Shown here: positions 17,507 through 24,633 of the stretch, piece after piece
How positions within the stretch are numbered: position 1 is the first letter of the stretch
Layout: each line of letters starts with the position of its first letter
Assembly: GCF_000315485.1 (NCBI RefSeq)
Contig: NZ_JH992942.1
Location: forward strand, 474,028-538,027
Source: Bacteroides oleiciplenus YIT 12058
Lineage (GTDB): Bacteria > Bacteroidota > Bacteroidia > Bacteroidales > Bacteroidaceae
DNA: 64,000 nt
Direction: 5' to 3'
Notes under the pieces: model-generated
Seen by the model: only the letters and a program-made list of their open reading frames with translations
Database searches by the model: none
What the model was told of the DNA's origin: nothing
Made by a program: the position numbers and the translations under genes

Positions 17507-19237
17507 TTAATTCTTAATTTTCTCAAGCCAGCCTTCTACGTCGTTTACCGACGGGTTGGTCAGTTCCAGTTTGTATTTCTTGTTGATACCGCAAATGTCC
17601 TGGTGCAGTTTTTGCGGATTTACACCTTTCATATCTTCTATTGTGTTGTAGCCGGCTTTCTGAATAACGGGTACCCAGTCTTCGGCAATGCCCAGTTCCA
17701 TATATTTGGCGGGAGCATCTTTCGGAGTGATCTTTTCGGGGCGCATTTGCGGGAAGAACAATACTTCCTGAATATACGACTTGCCTGTCATTAGCATCGT
17801 TAGACGGTCAATACCGATACCGATACCTGATGTGGGAGGCATACCGAATTGCAGGGCACGCAGGAAATCCTGGTCGATGAACATAGCTTCATCGTCTCCC
17901 TTTTCACTCAATCGCAATTGATCTTTGAAACGTTCTTCCTGGTCGATGGGGTCGTTCAGCTCACTATAAGCATTGGCAAGCTCTTTACCGTTCACCATCA
18001 GTTCAAAACGTTCGGTTAGTCCTGGTTTACTGCGGTGCATCTTGGTCAGCGGACTCATCTCAACTGGATAGTCAGTGATGAAAGTCGGCTGAATGAAAGT
18101 GCCTTCGCAGAATTCGCCGAATATTTCGTCTATCAGTTTGCCTTTTCCCATGGTGTCGTCGATTTCCATCTTCAGAGCCTGGCAAACCTGGCGGATTTCG
18201 TCTTCGCTCTTGCCGTTGAGGTCATAGCCGGTCTTTTCTTTGATGGCATCCAAAATGGGCAAGCGGCGGTAAGGAGCTTTGAAACTGATGGTTTTTCCGT
18301 CGATGGTGGTCTCTGTGCAGCCATTAACAGCAATACAGATGCGTTCCAACAGTTTTTCGGTAAAACTCATCATCCAATTATAATCCTTATATTGTACGTA
18401 CAACTCCATGCAGGTGAATTCCGGGTTATGGTTTTTGTCCATACCTTCATTGCGGAAGTTCTTTCCTATTTCATATACACCCTCGAAGCCACCCACAATC
18501 AGACGTTTCAGATAAAGCTCGGTAGCGATACGCAGATAGAGGTCGATGTTGAGTGAATTGTGGTGTGTGATGAACGGGCGGGCACTTGCTCCACCGGCTA
18601 TGGATTGCAGAATCGGAGTTTCCACTTCGGTATAACCGGCTTCGTCCAGTACGGCACGCATGGTTTTGATGACGGTGGCGCGTTTCAGGAAGGTTTCCTT
18701 CACGCCGTCGTTCACGATAAGGTCCACATAGCGTTGGCGGTAGCGCAATTCGGGGTCTTCAAAAGAGTCGTAAGCAACACCATCTTTATACTTCACAATA
18801 GGCAGTGGTTTGATGGATTTTGCCAGTACGGTCAGCTTTTTGGCGTGGATACTGATTTCGCCCATCTGGGTGCGGAACACAAATCCTTCAATTCCAATGA
18901 AGTCGCCTAAGTCGAGCAGGCGTTTAAATACAGTGTTGTAGAGTTCCTTGTCTTCTCCCGGGCAGATGTCGTCGCGGGTGATATACACCTGAATACGACC
19001 TTTGGAATCCTGCAATTCAACGAACGAAGCCTTGCCCATCACGCGGCGCGTCATGATGCGGCCGGCTACGGATACTTGACGAGGTTCAGCGTCATCTTTG
19101 AATTCCGCTTTTATATCAGTGGAGAAAGCATTGGTTACATACTCTGCAGCGGGATAGGGCTCGATGCCCATCGCGCGAAGTTCATTCATACTATTACGTC
19201 GAATGATTTCCTGTTCACTTAGTTCTAATACATTCAT
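17507..19237 (-). CDS. lysS: lysyl-tRNA synthetase, class II
   Basis: The frame is open from 19288. The chosen start at 19237 (MNVLELSEQEIIRRNSMNEL) gives 576 residues and lies downstream of the -7 element at 19266-19273, which would fall inside the longer version. An OB-fold anticodon-binding domain (RQVSVAGRIMTRRVMGKASF) precedes the class II core: motif 1 region TEVETPILQSIAGGASARPF, motif 2 FRNEGMDKNHNPEFTCMELY, motif 3 GIGIGIDRLTMLMTG. The protein carries about 70 extra C-terminal residues (from APAKYMELGIAEDW) compared with E. coli LysS, a helix-hairpin-like tail common in Bacteroidota. It charges tRNA-Lys. Confidence 0.96.
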   Translation of the reverse strand: MNVLELSEQEIIRRNSMNELRAMGIEPYPAAEYVTNAFSTDIKAEFKDDAEPRQVSVAGRIMTRRVMGKASFVELQDSKGRIQVYITRDDICPGEDKELYNTVFKRLLDLGDFIGIEGFVFRTQMGEISIHAKKLTVLAKSIKPLPIVKYKDGVAYDSFEDPELRYRQRYVDLIVNDGVKETFLKRATVIKTMRAVLDEAGYTEVETPILQSIAGGASARPFITHHNSLNIDLYLRIATELYLKRLIVGGFEGVYEIGKNFRNEGMDKNHNPEFTCMELYVQYKDYNWMMSFTEKLLERICIAVNGCTETTIDGKTISFKAPYRRLPILDAIKEKTGYDLNGKSEDEIRQVCQALKMEIDDTMGKGKLIDEIFGEFCEGTFIQPTFITDYPVEMSPLTKMHRSKPGLTERFELMVNGKELANAYSELNDPIDQEERFKDQLRLSEKGDDEAMFIDQDFLRALQFGMPPTSGIGIGIDRLTMLMTGKSYIQEVLFFPQMRPEKITPKDAPAKYMELGIAEDWVPVIQKAGYNTIEDMKGVNPQKLHQDICGINKKYKLELTNPSVNDVEGWLEKIKN

Positions 19238-19265
19238 TTCGTTGTACATTAACACAATTTGGGGA

Positions 19266-19273
19266 CAAAAATA
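19266..19273 (-). promoter_or_regulatory. -7 element of lysS (TATTTTTG)
   Basis: An exact TAnnTTTG on the minus strand, 29 bp upstream of the 19237 ATG. Its position inside the longer ORF argues for the shorter LysS. Confidence 0.6.
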
Positions 19274-19766
19274 CGAAACATTTTCCATATATTGGCATGA
19301 AGAGGGGGAGAATTAGGAAAAGTTTAAAGCTGGCGTGTGCATGGCTACCTTGATTTTAGCCCTTGCAATAATTTCGTTTGCCTTTGCAATAATTAATTTT
19401 CGGGTTGAATGAGGAGATGTTGCATTTTTGAAAGGATAGGGCGTGGTTTGAGTGATTGGTTACCGATACTTCAATTTTTGGAGGTGATTATTGTAATATT
19501 ATTTATTTCTCCTTAGGGTCCACTTGGGTCCAGGTCCACCCGGCCCCTGTTTTCGTAGTGCTTTTAAAATTTATTTGTGGTAATATGCATGTATATAGGT
19601 GCATAGCGCCTTGTGTTTTTTTATTGTAATTTTAAGAAAGGTATATGGGGTGTTGTCTTGTTTGTTTTGTTTGTAGCAAAATGAGAAAAATAATAGGCTT
19701 TATGGGGGACCTTATTTGTGATGGGGCGGTTTTAAATCAAATAATGATTTACGGAGTATCTCAATT

Positions 19767-19802
19767 CCCCTCCTCCGGTTGGAGGAGGGGTGCCCGAAGG
19801 GC
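19767..19802. repeat. double GC-rich hairpin
   Basis: CCCCTCCTCC-GGTT-GGAGGAGGGG (19767-19790) is a perfect 10-bp stem. It is followed at once by GCCC-GAA-GGGC (19792-19802), then GGGGTGGTAGG. Such CCTCC/GGAGG hairpins recur between genes in Bacteroides chromosomes, to my knowledge as dispersed extragenic repeats. Confidence 0.55.
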
Positions 19803-19885
19803 GGGGTGGTAGGTGAGAAAAGAAATCCTTAGTCTTGTGATTTATAGGTACTTTATTATTTTCCTACCATCTCCCCCTACGAGTA

Positions 19886-19907
19886 CTCCTCCTCCCGAGA
19901 GGAGGAG
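19886..19907. repeat. second GC-rich hairpin, inverted partner
   Basis: CTCCTCCTC-CCGA-GAGGAGGAG is a perfect 9-bp stem. It is preceded by CCTACCATCTCCCC (19863-19876), which is inversely related to the GGGGTGGTAGG after the first hairpin. The two hairpins thus form opposite ends of one palindromic unit. Confidence 0.5.
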
Positions 19908-20245
19908 AACTTGGATAGTGCTGGTTATCATTTACTTCATTTCTACACCGTTTTTGAATATCTTCCTTTAATGGCATTCGATATATAATTACAAAATTAG
20001 TCTTTATAATCTAATTTTCGTGTGATTTTAGGACCTGGGTGGCCCCTGGATCCAAGTGGACCCTAATTTTTCTTTTATTTGAAAAATAGTAATCTGCTAT
20101 TCCTTGAATATTAGCTTGTTGAGTCATTTGTTTATTACTCCTTCGAAGAAAGGAGAATGGCCCTAATATGGATGAACAACAAACCGCTTGAAAAAACACT
20201 CTGTACATGAAAAACGAATACAATCGTCATCTATTTCCCCTCTTC

Positions 20246-20277
20246 TTTGCTCCCTTGCCAGAAAATGAGTACCTTTG
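20246..20277 (+). promoter_or_regulatory. promoter of the MATE gene
   Basis: TTTG at 20246-20249 and TACCTTTG at 20270-20277, 20 bp apart, match the Bacteroides -33/-7 consensus. The ATG is 24 bp downstream. Confidence 0.7.
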
Positions 20278-20301
20278 CGCCCTCAATAAAAAAAGATAGG
20301 T

Positions 20302-21666
20302 ATGACAGGACAAAAGGCACCCACAGCGTTGGGAACAGAAAAGATTGGAAAACTACTGATGCAATATGCCGTTCCGGCAATTATCGCCATGACGGCATCT
20401 TCCTTATATAATATGGTGGACAGCATTTTTATCGGTCACGGAGTGGGCACAATGGCTATTTCGGGATTGGCACTTACTTTCCCTCTGATGAACCTTGCAG
20501 CAGCATTCGGTTCTTTGGTGGGAGTAGGAGCTTCTACGCTGGTATCCGTGAAATTGGGACAGAAAGACTATGATACGGCCCAGAGGATATTGGGTAATGT
20601 GCTCGTCCTGAACATTATTCTGGGATTGGCAGTCACAGTGGTGACACTTATCTTCCTCGACCCTATCCTTTACTTTTTCGGTGGTAGTGACGAGACTGTG
20701 AAGTATGCCCGTGAGTATATGCAGATTATCTTACTTGGCAATGTCATCACTCACCTTTATCTTGGCTTAAATGCTGTGCTTCGCTCTTCCGGACATCCGC
20801 AAAAGGCGATGTATGCCACAATTGCTACGGTAATCATTAATACGATACTCGACCCTGTATTCATCTATGGTTTTGGCTGGGGCATCCGTGGAGCTGCCAT
20901 TGCCACTATCATTGCACAAATCATTTCACTGATGTGGCAATTTAAGATATTCAGCAACAAAGATGAACTTCTGCACTTCCATCGTGGCATTTTCCGCCTG
21001 CGTCGTAAGATTGTGCTGGATTCGCTTGCTATTGGTATGTCCCCTTTTCTGATGAATCTGGCGGCATGCTTTATTGTGATTGTTATCAATCAGGGCTTGA
21101 AGCGTTATGGTGGAGACCTATCCATCGGTGCATTCGGCATTGTCAACCGTCTGGTATTTATATTTGTGATGATTGTGATGGGACTGAATCAGGGTATGCA
21201 ACCTATTGCCGGATATAACTTCGGTGCACAGCAATACGCACGCGTTTCCCGCGTGTTGAAACTAACGATTATCTTTGCTACCGTAGTCACTACTACTGGC
21301 TTCCTGATGGGTATGCTTGTGCCTGATCTTGTGGTTTCCATATTTACTTCCGATGAAGAGTTGATAGCCCTCGCGGCTCGTGGTTTGCGTATCGTGGTAA
21401 TGTTCTTCCCGATTATCGGTTTTCAGATGGTGGCGTCGAACTTCTTCCAGAGCATCGGTATGGCAAGCAAAGCTATTTTTCTTTCCCTTACCCGCCAGAT
21501 GCTTTTCCTGCTCCCGGCCCTGATTATTCTTCCCCGTTTCTTTGGTACGGCAGGGGTGTGGTATAGCATGCCGGTGTCCGATTTGCTTGCCAGTCTGGTG
21601 GCGTTGGTGATGCTCGTAAGTCAGTTTCGTAAATTCAGAAAAGCAGAACAGCAAAAAGCTGTTTGA
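20302..21666 (+). CDS. MATE-family multidrug/Na+ antiporter
   Basis: A 454-residue integral membrane protein with about 12 hydrophobic segments in two related halves, the size expected for the DinF/NorM-type MATE fold. Typical stretches are YAVPAIIAMTASSLYNMVDS, IFIGHGVGTMAISGLALTFP, LYLGLNAVLRSSGHPQKAM and GLNQGMQPIAGYNFGAQQY. MATE proteins export cationic drugs or other small molecules using Na+ or H+ gradients. The substrate cannot be told. It has its own promoter and is monocistronic, followed by the kinase-like gene 193 bp downstream. Confidence 0.92.
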   Translation: MTGQKAPTALGTEKIGKLLMQYAVPAIIAMTASSLYNMVDSIFIGHGVGTMAISGLALTFPLMNLAAAFGSLVGVGASTLVSVKLGQKDYDTAQRILGNVLVLNIILGLAVTVVTLIFLDPILYFFGGSDETVKYAREYMQIILLGNVITHLYLGLNAVLRSSGHPQKAMYATIATVIINTILDPVFIYGFGWGIRGAAIATIIAQIISLMWQFKIFSNKDELLHFHRGIFRLRRKIVLDSLAIGMSPFLMNLAACFIVIVINQGLKRYGGDLSIGAFGIVNRLVFIFVMIVMGLNQGMQPIAGYNFGAQQYARVSRVLKLTIIFATVVTTTGFLMGMLVPDLVVSIFTSDEELIALAARGLRIVVMFFPIIGFQMVASNFFQSIGMASKAIFLSLTRQMLFLLPALIILPRFFGTAGVWYSMPVSDLLASLVALVMLVSQFRKFRKAEQQKAV

Positions 21667-21831
21667 AAAATGAAGAATTAAACACAGAGGCACGGAGGCA
21701 CAGAGAAAGAATAAGTATTAACAGGGAATAAACTCTGTATCTCTGTGTTCATAGAACTTAAAAAATAAACAGACTCTGGAATTAGTATTGAGTTTTTTTT
21801 TGTTTCTTCCCTATAAATCCTTACTTTTGCT

Positions 21832-21839
21832 ATAAGTAA
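21832..21839 (+). promoter_or_regulatory. -7 element of the kinase-like gene (TACTTTTG)
   Basis: An exact TAnnTTTG match 20 bp before the ATG at 21859. No well-spaced -33 element is evident. Confidence 0.55.
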
Positions 21840-21858
21840 ACCAAAATAGATTGAAGCT

Positions 21859-22485
21859 ATGAATAAGAAATTCGTTGTGAATATTGGTCGCCAATTGGGA
21901 AGCGGCGGAAAAGAGATAGGGGAGAAGTTGGCAGCCCGTTTGGGTATTGATTTCTATGACAAGGAGTTGATAACGCTGGCTTCTAAAGAAAGCGGTCTGT
22001 GCCGTGAATTTTTTGAGAAAGCTGATGAACGTGCTTCGCAAGGTATCATCGGAGGTCTTTTCGGTATGCGTTTCCCTTTTGTGGGAGATGGTGCTTTGCC
22101 TACTCAGAATTGTCTGAGTAACGATGCACTCTTTAAGGTGCAGAGTGATGTCATTCGTCAGTTGGCTGACGAGAAGTCCTGCCTTTTTGTAGGGCGTTGT
22201 GCCGATTATATTCTGCGTGATTATCCTAACTGCGTGAACATCTTTATTTCGGCGTCGCATAGTGCACGCGTCACTCGTCTGTGCGCTGCGCTCTCCATCT
22301 CGGAGGAAGAAGCGGAAAATATGATGAATAAGGAAGATAAAAAACGTTCGGAATATTATAATTATTATAGCTATAAGACGTGGGGAGCTGCGGCAACCTA
22401 TCATCTTTGCATTGACTCTTCGGTATTGGGAATAGAGAAGACGATAGATTTCATCGAGGAGTTTGTGAAGCTCAAAATAAAGTGA
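21859..22485 (+). CDS. cytidylate kinase-like P-loop protein
   Basis: A 208-residue protein of the cytidylate-kinase-like family (AAA_26). A P-loop-like INIGRQLGSGGKEIGEKLA-type motif occupies residues 8-24, then IDFYDKELI and SCLFVGRCADYIL near 115. A charged lid (ARVTRLCAALSISEEEAENM) precedes KKRSEYYNYYS. Authentic Cmk has a GPxxSGK loop; GRQLGSGG is the variant found in this paralogous group, which is widespread in Bacteroidota and Firmicutes and lacks a settled function. It is not the essential CMP kinase. It is convergent with the transporter gene and shares a terminator with it. Confidence 0.82.
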   Translation: MNKKFVVNIGRQLGSGGKEIGEKLAARLGIDFYDKELITLASKESGLCREFFEKADERASQGIIGGLFGMRFPFVGDGALPTQNCLSNDALFKVQSDVIRQLADEKSCLFVGRCADYILRDYPNCVNIFISASHSARVTRLCAALSISEEEAENMMNKEDKKRSEYYNYYSYKTWGAAATYHLCIDSSVLGIEKTIDFIEEFVKLKIK

Positions 22486-22502
22486 AATAAAGGTTGAAAT
22501 AA

Positions 22503-22536
22503 AAAAGAGAGGCTACGTTAACGCAGTCTCTCTTTT
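22503..22536. terminator. bidirectional terminator
   Basis: AAAGAGAGGCT-ACGTTAACGC-AGTCTCTCTTT pairs over 9-11 bp and is flanked by an A-run on the left and a T-run on the right, between convergent genes at 22485 and 22559. Confidence 0.75.
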
Positions 22537-22558
22537 CATATTGTTATATAATGACGTT

Positions 22559-24220
22559 TTACATCATCGTCAGCAATATCATCTGTCCCGCTAGAATACG
22601 CAGGAACATCGTCAGCGGATAAACCGTAGAATAACCTACTGCCGGAGCATCGTTACCGGATGCCTGGTTGGCATACGCCAGTGCAGGAGGGTCTGTATTA
22701 CTACCTGCGATCAATCCCATTAGCGTGAAGTAATTCACTTTGCAATAGAAGCGGGCAATCATGCCGATAATCAGCAATGGAATGACAGTAATCAGGAAAC
22801 CATAACCTACGTACGACAATCCTGAACCTTCTACTACCGTCTGCACAAAATGCTCACCAGCCTCAATGCCCACGCTGGCAAGGAACAGTACGATACCGAT
22901 TTCGCGCAACATCAGGTTGGCGCTCATGGTTGTATACGTCACCAGTTTCAACTTATGTCCGAATCGTCCGATAAGGATGGCAACCACCAGCGGACCACCG
23001 GCCAGACCGAGTTTCACTGGAGTCGGTATGCCCGGGAAAGCGATAGGCAGGCTGCCCAACAGGATACCCAGGAAGATACCCACAAAGATGGTCACGATAT
23101 TTGGCGTGTCCAAACGCTTTAATTGATTTCCAAGTACACCGGCAACACGCTCTACAGCATCTTGCTGACCAACCACCATCACGCGGTCACCTACTTGCAA
23201 TACCAGATTCGGGTCGGCAAACAAGTCCATACCCGAACGGTTGATACGGGTTACATTCACCCCGTACATGCTACGGAAATGGAGGCTGCCCAATTTTTTA
23301 CCGTTGATTTCAGATTTAGTCACCAATATACGGCGTGAAACCATCGGCATATCTTGTTTTTCCCAATCCACCTGAATTTCTTTGCCGATGAAAGCAGTTA
23401 CCGCTTCGGCATCTTCCTCGGAGCATACGATAAAAACCTGGTCACCGATATGGAATTCCGTATCTTGATTAGGGATGCTGACGTGCCCCTCGTGACGAAT
23501 ACGTGAGCATACAAAAGGACGTCCCAGGAACTCTTTTACCTGAAGGAGCTTCTTGCCGTCGATGGATTCGTTACGAACTTCCAGATGCAGCATGTGCGGC
23601 ATGTGCTTCATGTCCGAAGTCTGTGTAGATAGTTCATCTTCTTCTTTCTTCAGGTTCACCCGGCAGATGTAGCGGATGGCGATGATAGAGCCGATGATGC
23701 CGACTACACCAAGCGGATAGGCGCAGGCATAACCCAATGCGATGGGATCACCCGTGTAGTTCAACTGATTCAGTGCTTCTTGTGCGGCACCCAAACCCGG
23801 AGTATTGGTGACAGCACCATAGAGGATACCTACCATCATCGGAAGGTCTATTCCTCCGTCGATGAAGTAAATGCCCAGAGCTACTGCAATATTCAGTACC
23901 ACAATACCTACGGCAAGCATGTTCAGCGTCATTCCGCCTTTTTTGAAAGAAGAGAAGAACGATGGTCCTACTTGCAGACCGATACAGAATACGAATAAAA
24001 TTAGCCCGAATTCGCGGATGAAATGCAGAATGTGAGTTTCACCCGTAAAACCAAAATGTCCCATCAGAATACCGGTGAAAAGTACAAATGTCACCCCCAG
24101 TGATATTCCGAAAATCTTAATTTTGCCCAAAAGTACGCCGACAGATATTACGAATGCATATAAGCATACGATATGGGCGACGGAGGCAGGATCCCATAAC
24201 AAACTCTCTAACCAATTCAT
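22559..24220 (-). CDS. AspT/YidE/YbjL-family transporter with two TrkA-C domains
   Basis: A 553-residue inner-membrane protein. Two membrane halves (about residues 15-185 and 375-553) each contain the duplicated AspT-YidE-YbjL signature: LILFVFCIGLQVGPSFFSSF near 72 and EIGIVLFLASVGIEAGEHF near 440. Between them lie two cytosolic TrkA-C/RCK domains (VRNESIDGKKLLQVKEF, LVTKSEINGKKLGSL). AspT of lactic acid bacteria exchanges aspartate for alanine, while many gut Bacteroides members of this family have no proven substrate. The repeated GxxxGxxPGLGAAQEAL-like and SNTDPPALAYA motifs mark the transport path. The promoter at 24266-24273 drives it. Confidence 0.88.
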   Translation of the reverse strand: MNWLESLLWDPASVAHIVCLYAFVISVGVLLGKIKIFGISLGVTFVLFTGILMGHFGFTGETHILHFIREFGLILFVFCIGLQVGPSFFSSFKKGGMTLNMLAVGIVVLNIAVALGIYFIDGGIDLPMMVGILYGAVTNTPGLGAAQEALNQLNYTGDPIALGYACAYPLGVVGIIGSIIAIRYICRVNLKKEEDELSTQTSDMKHMPHMLHLEVRNESIDGKKLLQVKEFLGRPFVCSRIRHEGHVSIPNQDTEFHIGDQVFIVCSEEDAEAVTAFIGKEIQVDWEKQDMPMVSRRILVTKSEINGKKLGSLHFRSMYGVNVTRINRSGMDLFADPNLVLQVGDRVMVVGQQDAVERVAGVLGNQLKRLDTPNIVTIFVGIFLGILLGSLPIAFPGIPTPVKLGLAGGPLVVAILIGRFGHKLKLVTYTTMSANLMLREIGIVLFLASVGIEAGEHFVQTVVEGSGLSYVGYGFLITVIPLLIIGMIARFYCKVNYFTLMGLIAGSNTDPPALAYANQASGNDAPAVGYSTVYPLTMFLRILAGQMILLTMM

Positions 24221-24265
24221 AGTTACCTTTGTTTATCTTTTTTATTTGCTTATTGAAATTTCGCG

Positions 24266-24273
24266 CAAAGTTA
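24266..24273 (-). promoter_or_regulatory. -7 element of the AspT-like gene (TAACTTTG)
   Basis: An exact TAnnTTTG on the minus strand, 46 bp upstream of the start at 24220. Confidence 0.55.
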
Positions 24274-24366
24274 GGCATTAAAAGGGAGGTAGCAAAGGGT
24301 TTCCGGGAGTTTTTCTTTTGGCTGCTATGGGGGGACTGATTATCCGTCTGCATCGTAGCTGGAACA

Positions 24367-24439
24367 CACTTGCTCCGTACCAACTCCGTACTTTCTTCGC
24401 TCAGAGGTACCTCTAACCGAAGAATGTACGGAGCAAGTG
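24367..24439. repeat. 73-bp compound palindrome between divergent genes
   Basis: Nested symmetric arms are visible. CACTTGCTCCGTAC (24367-24380) pairs with GTACGGAGCAAGTG (24426-24439) over a perfect 14 bp. TTCTTCG (24393-24399) pairs with CGAAGAA (24418-24424), and AGAGGTACCTCT (24403-24414) is itself a palindrome. It lies in the 413-bp gap between the AspT-like gene and mutA, upstream of both promoters. It has no adjacent T-run, so a regulatory or repeat element is likelier than a terminator. Confidence 0.6.
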
Positions 24440-24535
24440 CAGTCCGGATAAGGTCGGAGTATGGTCCGGCTTCGGAGGAATTGAACACTATCCTTTCAGA
24501 ATGTCAATCTCCGTGCGAATTTTACTTAAAAATCC

Positions 24536-24564
24536 TTGTTATTATAACTTATTGAGTATATTTG
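24536..24564 (+). promoter_or_regulatory. promoter of mutAB
   Basis: TTG at 24536-24538 and TATATTTG at 24557-24564 fit the Bacteroides consensus with 18 bp spacing. A 70-bp leader precedes mutA. Confidence 0.65.
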
Positions 24565-24633
24565 CAAGTCCTATTTTAGACAAATAGGTAAGTGAAGAGA
24601 TTACTAATTATCTTTTTAATGATTAAATAAACT

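Larger units (their letters stand above)
19514..20065. repeat. element bounded by 35-bp imperfect inverted repeats
   Basis: The left copy begins TAGGGTCCACTTGGGTCCAG (19514-19533). The right copy, read on the minus strand from 20065, begins TAGGGTCCACTTGGATCCAG. Similarity continues through a GGTCCACCC/GGGCCACCC-like part for about 35 bp. The 480 bp between carry no transposase. The layout resembles a non-autonomous inverted-repeat element or a large cruciform. No target-site duplication is obvious. Confidence 0.5.
19289..20245. other. 1-kb gene-free region rich in repeats
   Basis: No convincing gene is present; a 70-codon minus-strand frame at 20011-20223 has no family features. The stretch holds a direct repeat with core TTGCAATAATT near 19364-19395, a pair of about 35-bp inverted repeats (19514-19548 and 20031-20065) and two GC-rich hairpins listed separately. 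The upstream sequences of lysS and the MATE gene flank it. Confidence 0.7.

Noticed and set aside
18035..18556. 173-codon plus-strand ORF inside lysS
   Set aside because: It lies wholly opposite the synthetase core motifs and is not protein-like beyond mirror composition.
20011..20223. 70-codon minus-strand ORF in the repeat-rich gap
   Set aside because: It runs through the right inverted-repeat arm, has no recognisable domain and no upstream promoter.
21811..22404. 197-codon minus-strand ORF opposite the cytidylate-kinase-like gene
   Set aside because: The plus-strand frame carries clear kinase-family motifs and a promoter; the opposite frame has a low-complexity, Ile/Arg-rich composition typical of antisense shadows.
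24221..24633. Cobalamin riboswitch for mutAB
   Set aside because: No B12-box-like conserved sequence was seen in the leader, and the palindrome lies upstream of the promoter rather than in the transcript.
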